Below, in pieces: positions 25,065-33,364 of a stretch of 64,000 bases of DNA. A model generated the notes under the pieces. The model was not told where the DNA came from and ran no database searches. It saw only the letters and a program-made list of their open reading frames with translations. Every line of letters begins with the position of its first letter. Position 1 is the stretch's first letter. Source of the stretch: Lachnospiraceae bacterium OM04-12BH (GTDB lineage Bacteria > Bacillota > Clostridia > Lachnospirales > Lachnospiraceae); NCBI GenBank assembly GCA_003490145.1, contig QULQ01000002.1, positions 127,016 through 191,015 on the forward strand, in the 5' to 3' direction. The translations under genes were made by a program, and so were the position numbers.

Positions 25065-26051
25065 ATGTCACATTTACTGGAGGTAGAAGGACTTACTACT
25101 GTATTTACAGGAGACTACGGGGAAACGACCAGTGTAGATCATGTCAGCTTTCATGTTGATGAAGGGGAAGTGGTCTGCATTGTCGGTGAGTCTGGCTGTG
25201 GAAAAAGTGTTACCAATCTGTCTGTTATGGGACTTTTGTCACGAGGCGGCAAAGTAACAGAGGGAAAGGTACTGTTCGAGGACAGGGATCTGCTTGCCAT
25301 GTCGGAAAAGGAGCTGGACAAGATACGTGGAGACCGGATGACTATGATCTTCCAGGATCCTTTAACTTCGCTGAATCCTGTATTTACAGTAGGGAATCAG
25401 ATCATGGAAAGCCTTCAGATCCACAGGGGACTTTCAAGAAATGAGGCAGGAATACAGGCAGAAGAGCTTCTCTCAAGAGTTGGTATGCCGGATGCAAAGA
25501 GCACCATGAAAAAGTATCCCCATACACTGTCAGGCGGAATGCGTCAGCGTGTCATGATCGCCATGGCGCTTTCCTGTAAGCCGAAGCTCCTGATCGCAGA
25601 TGAACCGACGACAGCTCTTGATGTGACGATACAGGCGCAGATTATGCAGCTTTTAAAGGAGCTGCAGAAGGAAAACAAAATGGCCATGATCCTGATCACC
25701 CATGATATCGGACTGGTAGCGCATATGGCAGACCGCGTTATCGTCATGTATGCAGGGCAGATCATTGAGGAGGCACCGGTGCGGGAGCTCTTCAGGCATC
25801 CAAAACATCCTTATACCAGAGCGCTTATGGACACGGTACCTACGATCCGGGACACGGCAGAACGACAGCTTAAGGCAATTCCCGGCATCGTACCGGAAAG
25901 CTACGACCATATTCCGGGCTGCCGTTTTGCAGACCGCTGCAGCTATCGCAGACCGGAATGTGACAAGCCACAGGAAAACTATGAATTTGGCGGCGGCCAT
26001 ATGGCAAGATGTATTGTAAGGAAGGAGGGAGGTATCCAGGATGAATCATAA
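25065..26051 (+). CDS. Peptide ABC transporter ATPase (OppD/DppD family)
   Basis: 328-residue ATP-binding subunit. Walker A is GESGCGKS (near residue 40), the signature is LSGGMRQRV (near 155) and Walker B is [12 protein letters not shown] (near 175). The C-terminal oligopeptide-transporter domain carries the cysteine-rich [16 protein letters not shown] segment, which in this family can hold an iron-sulfur cluster. GAGAGGAAA precedes ATG 25065. It overlaps the second ATPase gene by 11 bp, and the two should form the heterodimeric motor of the importer. Confidence 0.92.
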   Translation: MSHLLEVEGLTTVFTGDYGETTSVDHVSFHVDEGEVVCIVGESGCGKSVTNLSVMGLLSRGGKVTEGKVLFEDRDLLAMSEKELDKIRGDRMTMIFQDPLTSLNPVFTVGNQIMESLQIHRGLSRNEAGIQAEELLSRVGMPDAKSTMKKYPHTLSGGMRQRVMIAMALSCKPKLLIADEPTTALDVTIQAQIMQLLKELQKENKMAMILITHDIGLVAHMADRVIVMYAGQIIEEAPVRELFRHPKHPYTRALMDTVPTIRDTAERQLKAIPGIVPESYDHIPGCRFADRCSYRRPECDKPQENYEFGGGHMARCIVRKEGGIQDES

Positions 26052-27066
26052 ACAAAGCGAAGAGAAGATACCTCTGCTTCGGATTGAAAATCTGAAAAAA
26101 TATTATCCGATTAAAGGAGGGATCATTACCCATACCACTGGCTATGTTAAGGCAGTGGATGGTGTCAGCTTCCAGATCTGTCAGGGAGAAACGCTTGGAC
26201 TTGTGGGAGAATCAGGCTGTGGAAAATCCACCATAGGAAGGCAGCTTGTGGGACTTGAAAAGCCTACAGACGGGACGGTATATTATAAGAATCACGATCT
26301 TGGAAGGATGAACCGGAAGGATGTAAAGCCTTTTCGTACCAAGCTGCAGATGGTATTTCAGGATCCTTATTCATCCTTGAACCCAAGGAAGCATATTTAT
26401 GAGATTCTGGCACAGCCCATGCTGTATCATGGGATCTCAACGAAAGCCGGTGTGGAAAAGGATATCCTGAATCTGCTCGATATGGTAGGGCTGCCAAGAA
26501 GTGTCCTTGGAAGATATCCGCACGAGTTTTCGGGAGGACAGCGGCAGCGTATCGGAATAGCCAAGGCACTTTCGCTGAATCCGGAGTTTATTGTCTGTGA
26601 TGAGCCAGTCAGTGCCTTGGACGTATCTATCCAGGCACAGATCCTGAACCTGCTGCGCAGCCTGCAGAAGGAGCTTGGACTGACCCTTCTGTTTGTAGGT
26701 CATGGACTTGGCGCTGTCAATTATGTCAGCGACAGGATCGCAGTCATGTATCTTGGTAAGATCGTGGAAATGGGAGAGGCTAAGGAGATTTTCAATCATC
26801 CGGTACATCCCTATACGAGAGCTCTTCTTTCTGCAGTTCCGGTACCGGATCCGGATGAAAGGGAGGATGGAAGGAAGATCCTTATGGGAGAGGTGGGAAG
26901 CAGTATTGAACCTCCCACGGGCTGCAGGTTCCATCCAAGGTGTCCCTATGCCACAGATATCTGCAGACAGAGAGAGCCGGAGATGCAGGAAACATTACCA
27001 GGCAGTGGACATATGACAGCGTGTCCTATTGCTATGACAGAAGAAGGCAGGAGGGAAGAAGCATGA
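26041..27066 (+). CDS. Peptide ABC transporter ATPase (OppF/DppF family)
   Basis: 341-residue partner ATPase. Walker A is GESGCGKST (near residue 60), the signature is FSGGQRQRIGIAKAL (near 163) and Walker B is FIVCDEPVSALD (near 183). The usual TH of the switch His region reads FVGHGLGAV: the histidine is kept, but the residue before it is Gly. The C-terminal PTGCRFHPRCPYATDIC motif mirrors that of the OppD partner. Its last bases overlap the first permease gene by ATGA. Confidence 0.92.
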   Translation: MNHKQSEEKIPLLRIENLKKYYPIKGGIITHTTGYVKAVDGVSFQICQGETLGLVGESGCGKSTIGRQLVGLEKPTDGTVYYKNHDLGRMNRKDVKPFRTKLQMVFQDPYSSLNPRKHIYEILAQPMLYHGISTKAGVEKDILNLLDMVGLPRSVLGRYPHEFSGGQRQRIGIAKALSLNPEFIVCDEPVSALDVSIQAQILNLLRSLQKELGLTLLFVGHGLGAVNYVSDRIAVMYLGKIVEMGEAKEIFNHPVHPYTRALLSAVPVPDPDEREDGRKILMGEVGSSIEPPTGCRFHPRCPYATDICRQREPEMQETLPGSGHMTACPIAMTEEGRREEA

Positions 27067-28010
27067 CCAAATATATAATCAAGCGGATTCTGATTGCTAT
27101 CCCGGTGCTGATTGGAATTACCATTATAGACTATGCCATCATGTGTCTGGCAGGAAGTCCTCTTGAAATGCTGAAGGGACCGAGGGTATCGGAAGCTGCA
27201 GTAGAGGCTAAAAAGATCGCCATGGGACTGGACAAACCCTTTTATATCCAGTATTTTGTATGGCTTTCACAGCTTCTTCACGGGAATATGGGTTATTCTG
27301 TAAAATCTTATCAGCCGGTTTTGGAAATGATCAGAAGCCATCTGGGACCGACCCTCCTGCTGATGGGAGTTTCCCTGGTCGTGAGCCTGATCCTTGCAGT
27401 GCCGGCAGGTATTTACAGTGCGATCCACCAGTATTCCAAAGGGGATTATGCAGTAGTGACTGCTTCCTTCCTTGGAAGCAGCATACCGGGATTTTTCCTG
27501 TCACTGCTCCTTATTTATATTTTTACAATCAAGCTTAAGCTCCTGCCCTCGAGCGGGATGATCACACTTGGTACAAAGGGTGGCGCAGCAGATGTGGCAA
27601 AGCATATGGTAATGCCGGTGATCGTCCTTGCCACATCCATGGCAGGAAGCAATATCCGTTATATCCGAAGTGCCGTACTGGAGATCCTGCAGCAGGATTA
27701 TTTAAGGACAGCAAGAGCCAAGGGAATCGGAAGGTTCCGTGTTATTTATAAGCATGCACTGAGAAATGCACTGGTGCCGATCGTAACGGTAATTGGCATG
27801 GAGATCCCCATGCTGTTTGGTGGTGCAGTTATCATAGAACAGGTATTTTCGTGGCCGGGACTTGGACTTATGACCATGAGTGCTATTATTGGAAGGGATT
27901 ACCCCGTGATCATGGGTGTCTGCCTGCTTTCGGCAGTGGTTGTCCTCATCGCCAATCTGGTGACGGATATCCTGTATGCACTGGTAGATCCTACTATTTC
28001 ACTGGATTAA
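27063..28010 (+). CDS. Peptide ABC transporter permease (DppB/OppB family)
   Basis: 315-residue permease with about six membrane segments. I start at ATG 27063, which overlaps the ATPase stop as ATGA, not at the earlier in-frame ATG 26940, which lies in the ATPase gene. The N-terminus MTKYIIKRILIAIPVLIGIT is characteristic. The conserved cytoplasmic loop LQQDYLRTARAKGIG near residue 220 contacts the ATPases. It pairs with the 28021 product. Confidence 0.92.
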   Translation: MTKYIIKRILIAIPVLIGITIIDYAIMCLAGSPLEMLKGPRVSEAAVEAKKIAMGLDKPFYIQYFVWLSQLLHGNMGYSVKSYQPVLEMIRSHLGPTLLLMGVSLVVSLILAVPAGIYSAIHQYSKGDYAVVTASFLGSSIPGFFLSLLLIYIFTIKLKLLPSSGMITLGTKGGAADVAKHMVMPVIVLATSMAGSNIRYIRSAVLEILQQDYLRTARAKGIGRFRVIYKHALRNALVPIVTVIGMEIPMLFGGAVIIEQVFSWPGLGLMTMSAIIGRDYPVIMGVCLLSAVVVLIANLVTDILYALVDPTISLD

Positions 28011-28020
28011 GGAGGTAGCC

Positions 28021-28923
28021 ATGAAAAAGAAAAAAGAAAAAAATCTGACAGAACATGGTATGCCGGAGAAGGATATAACCAGTGAAAGCTATCTGCAGAC
28101 TGTCTTTCGTAGATTTAAAAAACATAAGCTCGGCATGATCAGCCTCATTGTATTTATCGTTCTTGGACTGGCTGCTCTTTTCGCTCCTGTTCTTGCCCCC
28201 TATGATCCCAATGAGATCGCGGGATCCTTCAGCGGTGCACCGTCCCGGGAGTTTCTTCTTGGAACAGATCAGATCGGAAGGGATGTCCTGAGCAGACTTC
28301 TTTATGCCATGAGAATATCGCTGCTTGTCGGGATCATGGCAACACTGATCTCTACAGTGATCGGTGTGGTACTCGGTCTGATAGCAGGATATTTTGGCGG
28401 CGCCGCAGATATGGTGATCATGCGCTTTACAGATATGGTGATGTCTTTTCCCTATATTTTGCTTGTGCTGGTAGCGGCTGCGATCTTTAAGCCGGGACTT
28501 TGGAGTATTATACTGATCCTCGGCTTTGTAGACTGGCCGGGGATCGCAAGACTGGTCAGGGGAAATGTGCTGAATCTGCGGGAAACGAATTTTATCAAGG
28601 GAAATCTGGTGGCAGGCATGTCCTTAAAGCATATTCTGTTTTCGGAGATCCTGCCAAATACAGTGGCTCCGATCCTTGTCTATGCGACCTCGGTGCTGGC
28701 GTTGTCCATGCTGGATGAAGCAGCCTTAAGCTTTCTTGGCATGGGAGTACAGCCGCCGACAGCCAGCCTTGGTAATATGTTAAACGGAGCTGAATCACTG
28801 ACTGTGCTGACAAAGCAGCCATGGCTCTGGGTTCCGCCGGGACTCCTTATAGTGATCCTGGTTATGGCAATTAACTTTATTGGAGATGCTCTGCGGGATG
28901 CAGTGGATCCCAACAGCAAATAA
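28021..28923 (+). CDS. Peptide ABC transporter permease (DppC/OppC family)
   Basis: 300-residue permease with a long cytoplasmic N-terminus rich in Lys and Glu (residues 1-35), then about six membrane segments. The family landmarks LLGTDQIGRDVLSRLLYAMR near residue 78 and the coupling loop near 190 are present. A strong AAGGAGGT box precedes ATG 28021, ten bases after the partner permease. The M20 hydrolase follows 19 bases downstream, so the whole unit 23298-30097 is probably one operon. Confidence 0.92.
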   Translation: MKKKKEKNLTEHGMPEKDITSESYLQTVFRRFKKHKLGMISLIVFIVLGLAALFAPVLAPYDPNEIAGSFSGAPSREFLLGTDQIGRDVLSRLLYAMRISLLVGIMATLISTVIGVVLGLIAGYFGGAADMVIMRFTDMVMSFPYILLVLVAAAIFKPGLWSIILILGFVDWPGIARLVRGNVLNLRETNFIKGNLVAGMSLKHILFSEILPNTVAPILVYATSVLALSMLDEAALSFLGMGVQPPTASLGNMLNGAESLTVLTKQPWLWVPPGLLIVILVMAINFIGDALRDAVDPNSK

Positions 28924-28942
28924 AAATGTGATGTGAGGAAAT

Positions 28943-30097
28943 ATGCGTATGGAAGGCAAAGAACTGGAGAAGGAAGGGTTACAGCTCGGGCATGAATTAC
29001 AGGAAGTCTTTTTCTGGTTTCACAGACATCCGGAGCTGTCCTATGAAGAATATCAGACAACAGAGAAGATAAGGGAGTTTTTGACAGAGCATGGGATCGG
29101 GATCATGGATTCAGAGCTGGAGACAGGACTTATCGCTGTGATCCATGGAGAGAGAGGGGGAGCTGTGCGGGCTCTTCGCTGCGATATTGATGCTCTCCCG
29201 ATTCTCGAAGAAAGTGGTGTCCCTTATGCCTCTGAAATAAAGGGGAAAATGCATGCCTGTGGACATGATTTCCATATTACGGCAGGACTTGGCTGTGCTG
29301 TGCTTTTGCAGCAGAATAGGAAGGCGCTTGCCGGCACAGTAAAGATCATTTTCCAGCCGGCGGAGGAATCCGCCAGGGGAGCAGAGAAGATCACAGAAAC
29401 TGATCTGATCGATGATGTGGAGCTGATCTGGGGCTTTCATGCCGATCCCACCAATCCGGTAGGAACTATTGGTATCCGGGAAGGCTATGTGGCAGCGGCT
29501 GCGGATCGTTTTCTGATTAAGATCACCGGAAAAGGATGTCACGGTGCGCATCCGGATACCGGTATTGATCCGATCCCTGCGGCTGCAGCAATGGTACAGG
29601 CGTTTCAAACAGTTGTGACAAGAAACAGTGATGCTTTTCATCCGACACTGATCAGTGTGACAAGGATAGAAGCAGGGAATACATGGAATGTGGTACCGGA
29701 AACAGCAGAATTAGAGGGGACAGTACGGACGATGAACAGGGAAGACCGGGTGCTCTTCGAAAGGAGACTTCGTGAGATCACGGAAATGACGGCGAAGGCT
29801 TATGGGGCATCAGCGGAATTTCAGTGGTATCCGGGTTCCCCGGCAGTCGTAAATGACCCGGCAATGGCCCAAGCCGCAGAAGAAACAGCAAAAAAACAGA
29901 GCCTTCTGATTGTGCCGGAAGAAAGCTCCATGGGTGGTGATGACTTCTCCTTCTATGAAGAGAAGCGGCCGGGGTGTTATATTAAGATTGGTACCGGTGT
30001 AGGAGCGGCCATCCATCAGCCGGGATTTAAGGTGGATCCGGAGATCCTCCTTCCGGCTGCAGAATATCTGATGGCGCTTTTTATGGAAAATGAGTAG
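28943..30097 (+). CDS. M20-family amidohydrolase (N-acyl amino acid / hippurate hydrolase type)
   Basis: 384-residue metallohydrolase of the M20D group. Metal and catalytic landmarks are CDIDALPI (near 85), HACGHDFH (near 105), the PAEESARGAEK motif with the general-base Glu (near 138) and a C-terminal SSMGGDDFSFY (near 330). A dimerisation domain occupies about 180-290. There is no signal peptide, so it acts in the cytoplasm. Family members cleave N-acetyl, N-benzoyl or indoleacetyl amino acids. Encoded last in a peptide importer operon, it probably hydrolyses the imported amide. The exact substrate is not deducible. Confidence 0.88.
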   Translation: MRMEGKELEKEGLQLGHELQEVFFWFHRHPELSYEEYQTTEKIREFLTEHGIGIMDSELETGLIAVIHGERGGAVRALRCDIDALPILEESGVPYASEIKGKMHACGHDFHITAGLGCAVLLQQNRKALAGTVKIIFQPAEESARGAEKITETDLIDDVELIWGFHADPTNPVGTIGIREGYVAAAADRFLIKITGKGCHGAHPDTGIDPIPAAAAMVQAFQTVVTRNSDAFHPTLISVTRIEAGNTWNVVPETAELEGTVRTMNREDRVLFERRLREITEMTAKAYGASAEFQWYPGSPAVVNDPAMAQAAEETAKKQSLLIVPEESSMGGDDFSFYEEKRPGCYIKIGTGVGAAIHQPGFKVDPEILLPAAEYLMALFMENE

Positions 30098-30114
30098 GCT
30101 TTGAAGCTTTATTG

Positions 30115-31563
30115 TCAGCTCATCTGGTCAAGCAGCTCGATCTTGGTATCGTAGAGCTTTCTGGAAAGATCCACATAGACCTGATGAGGATTGACGAAAC
30201 GCTTCGTCTCATCCCAAAGGGTATCCTGTTCCTTCATGCAATAGGAACGGATATCCATAACCCTTGGTGATTCGTAGCAGCATTTACCATCTTTGAATAC
30301 AGGAACGAGCAGTTCTCTTAAAGTAAAGCTTCCGGCAGGGAGCTTTGTTTTTTTCCAGGGCTCGGAAGGATCAAAGAGAAGGAGCGGCTCATCCTCACTG
30401 AAGCTCTCATCAACAAGACAGATCAGATCTGCCTTGATCTTGCCGCTTTCCTTTTCGTAAACACGGTAAATCTTCTTGTTGCCGGGGTTGGTTACTTTTT
30501 CACTGTTTTCAGAAAGCTTGATCTTGGGGATAAAACTGCCATCCTCGCCCATAACGGCAGCCAGCTTGTAAACGCCGCCGAATGCCGGGTTATCCTTGGC
30601 GGTGATCAGATTGGTTCCAACACCCCAGGAGGTAATAGCGGCATCCTGCGCCTTCAGGGATTCGATCAGATATTCATCAAGGTCATTGGAAGCAGAGATT
30701 ACAGCATCCGGGAAGCCTGCTTCGTCCAGCATCCTACGGGCTTTCTTTGAGAGATAGGCAAGATCGCCGCTGTCCAGCCGGATCCCGTAGAAGGTAAGAG
30801 GAACACCGGCAGCTCTCATTTCCTGGAAGACACGGATGGCATTTGGAACACCGGATTTTAAGGTGTCGTAGGTATCCACTAACAGGATGCAGGCAGTCGG
30901 ATAGAGATCTGCATAGGTTTTAAAAGCGGTATATTCATCAGGAAAGCTCATGATCCAGCTGTGGGCATGGGTACCCTTCACAGGAACATCAAAAAGCTGC
31001 CCGCACAGAACGTTGGAGGTGCCGATACAGCCGCCGATCATGGCAGCTCTTGCACCATAAATACCAGCATCCGGACCCTGGGCACGGCGCAGACCGAATT
31101 CCATAATGCCATCGCCCTTTGCGGCATAGCAGACCCGCGCTGCCTTGGTTGCGATCAGACTTTGATGATTGATGATATTCAGGATCGCAGTTTCTACAAG
31201 CTGGGCTTCCATGATGGGAGCGATCACCTTAACAAGAGGCTCTCTCGGAAAAATGACTGTTCCCTCCGGAATGGCATAAATATCACCAGAGAAACGGAAA
31301 TCTGCCAGATAGTCGAGAAAATCCGCATCGAAAATACCAAGACCAGAAAGGTAACGAATATCATGGTCGGAAAAGTGAAGATCCTTGATGTATTTTACAA
31401 GCTGCTCCAGTCCAGCGGCAATGGCATAACCGCCGTCACAGGGATTGTTGCGGTAAAAGGCATCAAAGATAACAGTTTCGTTGCGGTCCTTGTGCTTGAA
31501 GTAGCCCTGCATCATGGTGAGCTCATAAAGATCAGTGAGCAGGGTCAGATTTTGTCTGTCCAT
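30115..31563 (-). CDS. pncB: Nicotinate phosphoribosyltransferase
   Basis: 482-residue enzyme that converts nicotinate and PRPP to nicotinate mononucleotide in NAD salvage. The family N-terminus LLTDLYELTMMQGYF is followed by FDAFYRNNPCDGGYAIAAGLEQL. The phosphoribosyl-binding region includes EFGLRRAQGPD, SNDLDEYLI and WGVGTNLITAKDNPAFGGVYKL, all typical of the Gram-positive PncB type. GAAGGGAG precedes the minus-strand ATG at 31563. The Eis-like acetyltransferase gene lies 25 bases upstream on the same strand, so they are probably co-transcribed. The gene is convergent with the M20 hydrolase gene, only 17 bases away. Confidence 0.93.
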   Translation of the reverse strand: MDRQNLTLLTDLYELTMMQGYFKHKDRNETVIFDAFYRNNPCDGGYAIAAGLEQLVKYIKDLHFSDHDIRYLSGLGIFDADFLDYLADFRFSGDIYAIPEGTVIFPREPLVKVIAPIMEAQLVETAILNIINHQSLIATKAARVCYAAKGDGIMEFGLRRAQGPDAGIYGARAAMIGGCIGTSNVLCGQLFDVPVKGTHAHSWIMSFPDEYTAFKTYADLYPTACILLVDTYDTLKSGVPNAIRVFQEMRAAGVPLTFYGIRLDSGDLAYLSKKARRMLDEAGFPDAVISASNDLDEYLIESLKAQDAAITSWGVGTNLITAKDNPAFGGVYKLAAVMGEDGSFIPKIKLSENSEKVTNPGNKKIYRVYEKESGKIKADLICLVDESFSEDEPLLLFDPSEPWKKTKLPAGSFTLRELLVPVFKDGKCCYESPRVMDIRSYCMKEQDTLWDETKRFVNPHQVYVDLSRKLYDTKIELLDQMS

Positions 31564-31588
31564 AAGCTTCTCCCTTCTGAGATATGGT

Positions 31589-32836
31589 TTAAAAGTAATC
31601 TGAAAAGTAGGGCTTCTCTACTGGAATCAGACGTTCCAGCCAGGTCAGCATATAATATTCTGTTTTGAGCTTTTCGTGGTCGTACAGATAGGTCGGTCTT
31701 TTGTATCCCATCATCATGGTAGTCAGGGTGTTGATGTTTAATTCTACGACATTGATGGACTGGTTATCCTCCACCTGCTCACAGCGGGTTTCCCCGTCAT
31801 GCCAGGATACCATGTAGTCTCCTTCATTCCAGGGAGCCATTTCATCGTGGACCTTAAAATGGATCTTAAAGTCTTCCGGGGTTACCTGATAAGGAAAAGC
31901 TTTCAGAAAGTCCTTTACGTTGTTGATGCGTCCCATGATATAAGGGGCAATGGTTTCTGTGATTTCACTGTCCTCAAACAGATAAGCCATGGGTTCGCCG
32001 GAGAAATTGTTTCCCTTGACCTGGGTGATCATGGAAAAATGTGCACTGATATAATTCCAGAGTCCATAATTGGCTTCCAGGTTCAGATAGACCATTTCCT
32101 TAATATGGAAGATCTCGTTGGCAATATAGTAAGCAACATAGCCAAGAGGCTTATGCTCCCTGCTGTAGTAAACAGCAACGATCATATCATCATTGTCCCA
32201 TCTCCAGTATTCTTCCCAGGAAAGGGCGTCACGGATCATACAGCCGTGCTGCTGAAAGGCAAAGTAGGAATGTACATTATGATAATCTTCAGAATCCAGA
32301 CTGACACGTTCTACCATACCGGGAACCGGCCTTGCCTTGGGAAGCTGTACATCCTTTACGTTGAAGGTAAGCTGGTCAGAGCAGATTTCCCAGCCCATTT
32401 TCCGGTAGAAGGGAATGGAGTAGGGACAGAGAAAGGAGAGTGGCATCTGTTGTTTGTTCATATAATCAAGCACCCGGCGCATGAGGGAGTGGATCAGGCC
32501 TCTTCCGGCATATTCCGGATAGGTTGCCACACCGGTGATGCCGCCCATGTCCATAATGTTGTCATGGACATTGACCTGCATATGGTAGACAACGATCATG
32601 GAAGCCAGCCGGTCCTTATAGAACCAGCCGATGACATAGGCCTCCTCCAGGATGGGACGCTTGGCATATTTGATCTCATCCTGTGCCCAGCCGGTTTCAA
32701 ACAGTTCCTTGGTTGTGACCTGGAAAGCGTACTGCAGCAGGGCATTGAACTGATCCAGATCTCCCTTGTCAAGCTCGCGCATTCGAAAGTCACCGTTTGT
32801 TTCCAGATAAATAGGGGTTTTGTTTTGATCCTGCAT
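31589..32836 (-). CDS. Eis-like GNAT acetyltransferase
   Basis: 415-residue protein with the Eis organisation: an N-terminal GNAT domain (about 15-150) with the acetyl-CoA loop GVATYPEYAGRGLIHSLMRR, a second GNAT-like domain, and an SCP2-like C-terminal domain. The chain ends in the aromatic YFSDYF; in Eis enzymes the terminal carboxylate takes part in catalysis. I start at the minus-strand ATG at 32836, with AAGGA upstream, not at 32869. Eis proteins acetylate amines such as aminoglycosides or protein lysines; the natural substrate here is unknown. It is likely transcribed together with pncB. Confidence 0.85.
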   Translation of the reverse strand: MQDQNKTPIYLETNGDFRMRELDKGDLDQFNALLQYAFQVTTKELFETGWAQDEIKYAKRPILEEAYVIGWFYKDRLASMIVVYHMQVNVHDNIMDMGGITGVATYPEYAGRGLIHSLMRRVLDYMNKQQMPLSFLCPYSIPFYRKMGWEICSDQLTFNVKDVQLPKARPVPGMVERVSLDSEDYHNVHSYFAFQQHGCMIRDALSWEEYWRWDNDDMIVAVYYSREHKPLGYVAYYIANEIFHIKEMVYLNLEANYGLWNYISAHFSMITQVKGNNFSGEPMAYLFEDSEITETIAPYIMGRINNVKDFLKAFPYQVTPEDFKIHFKVHDEMAPWNEGDYMVSWHDGETRCEQVEDNQSINVVELNINTLTTMMMGYKRPTYLYDHEKLKTEYYMLTWLERLIPVEKPYFSDYF

Positions 32837-32946
32837 AATAACTATCCTTTTCTTGGCTTGCAACTTCAAACAGTTCCATTTTACAACAGGAAGAAGAAGC
32901 CGTCCATGGGATTTTTGGCTTTATGGCACAAAATGCGGTCTGCCTC

Positions 32947-32974
32947 TTGACAAATTCTGTTTTTATGGTGTAAT
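32947..32974 (+). promoter_or_regulatory. Promoter of the T-box/ileS unit
   Basis: A consensus TTGACA (32947-32952) and TGTAAT (32969-32974) with a 16-bp spacer sit just ahead of the T-box leader. Confidence 0.75.
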
Positions 32975-33270
32975 TTGAAGAAGTACAGACCAAATGGCTA
33001 TGACGAAGACAGTAGCTGATTTTTGAACGTAACAGAGAGCCGGGGCAGGTGTGATCCGGTATCAGTAGAAGGTCAGTGAACATCACTTCTGAGCTGCAGA
33101 CTGAAATTGGACATTTACAGTAGTGAACAGTATTTTTCAAAAGTAGGTTTTGCCGGTATCCTCCGTTAAGGGAAAACATATGAAACCATGAGCAGAAAGC
33201 TCTGGCGTGTATGGTGTAACAGGTGGTTAACGTGGAAAGATCCCGTCCTTTTACAGGACGGCTTTTTTAT
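32975..33270 (+). promoter_or_regulatory. T-box riboswitch, isoleucine specific
   Basis: Transcription-attenuating leader of ileS. The loop-E AGTA (32982-32985) pairs across Stem I with the 3' specifier strand GAAC-ATC-A, placing an isoleucine codon ATC at 33082-33084. The conserved T-box sequence AGGTGGTTAACGTGG lies at 33221-33235. A terminator follows directly: CCGTCCT/AGGACGG (33243-33261) and a run of six T. Uncharged tRNA-Ile would stabilise the antiterminator and allow ileS transcription. Most of the 528-base gap between the acetyltransferase and ileS is this element; I see nothing else in the rest. Confidence 0.92.
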
Positions 33271-33364
33271 GTCCAGGGAAATTACTTCATAATGTTCTGG
33301 TGACATAAAAAAGCCCTCTGGGCAGGATTCTTTCCTGTATTATAAACGAGGAAAGGAAAAGATC

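Noticed and set aside
26940..27062. Upstream start for the DppB-type permease
   Set aside because: It lies inside the ATPase gene and gives a non-homologous extension; the ATGA overlap at 27063 is the normal arrangement.
31799..32950. 383-residue open frame on the plus strand
   Set aside because: It is antisense to the Eis-like acetyltransferase, has no ribosome binding site and its translation shows no known domain.
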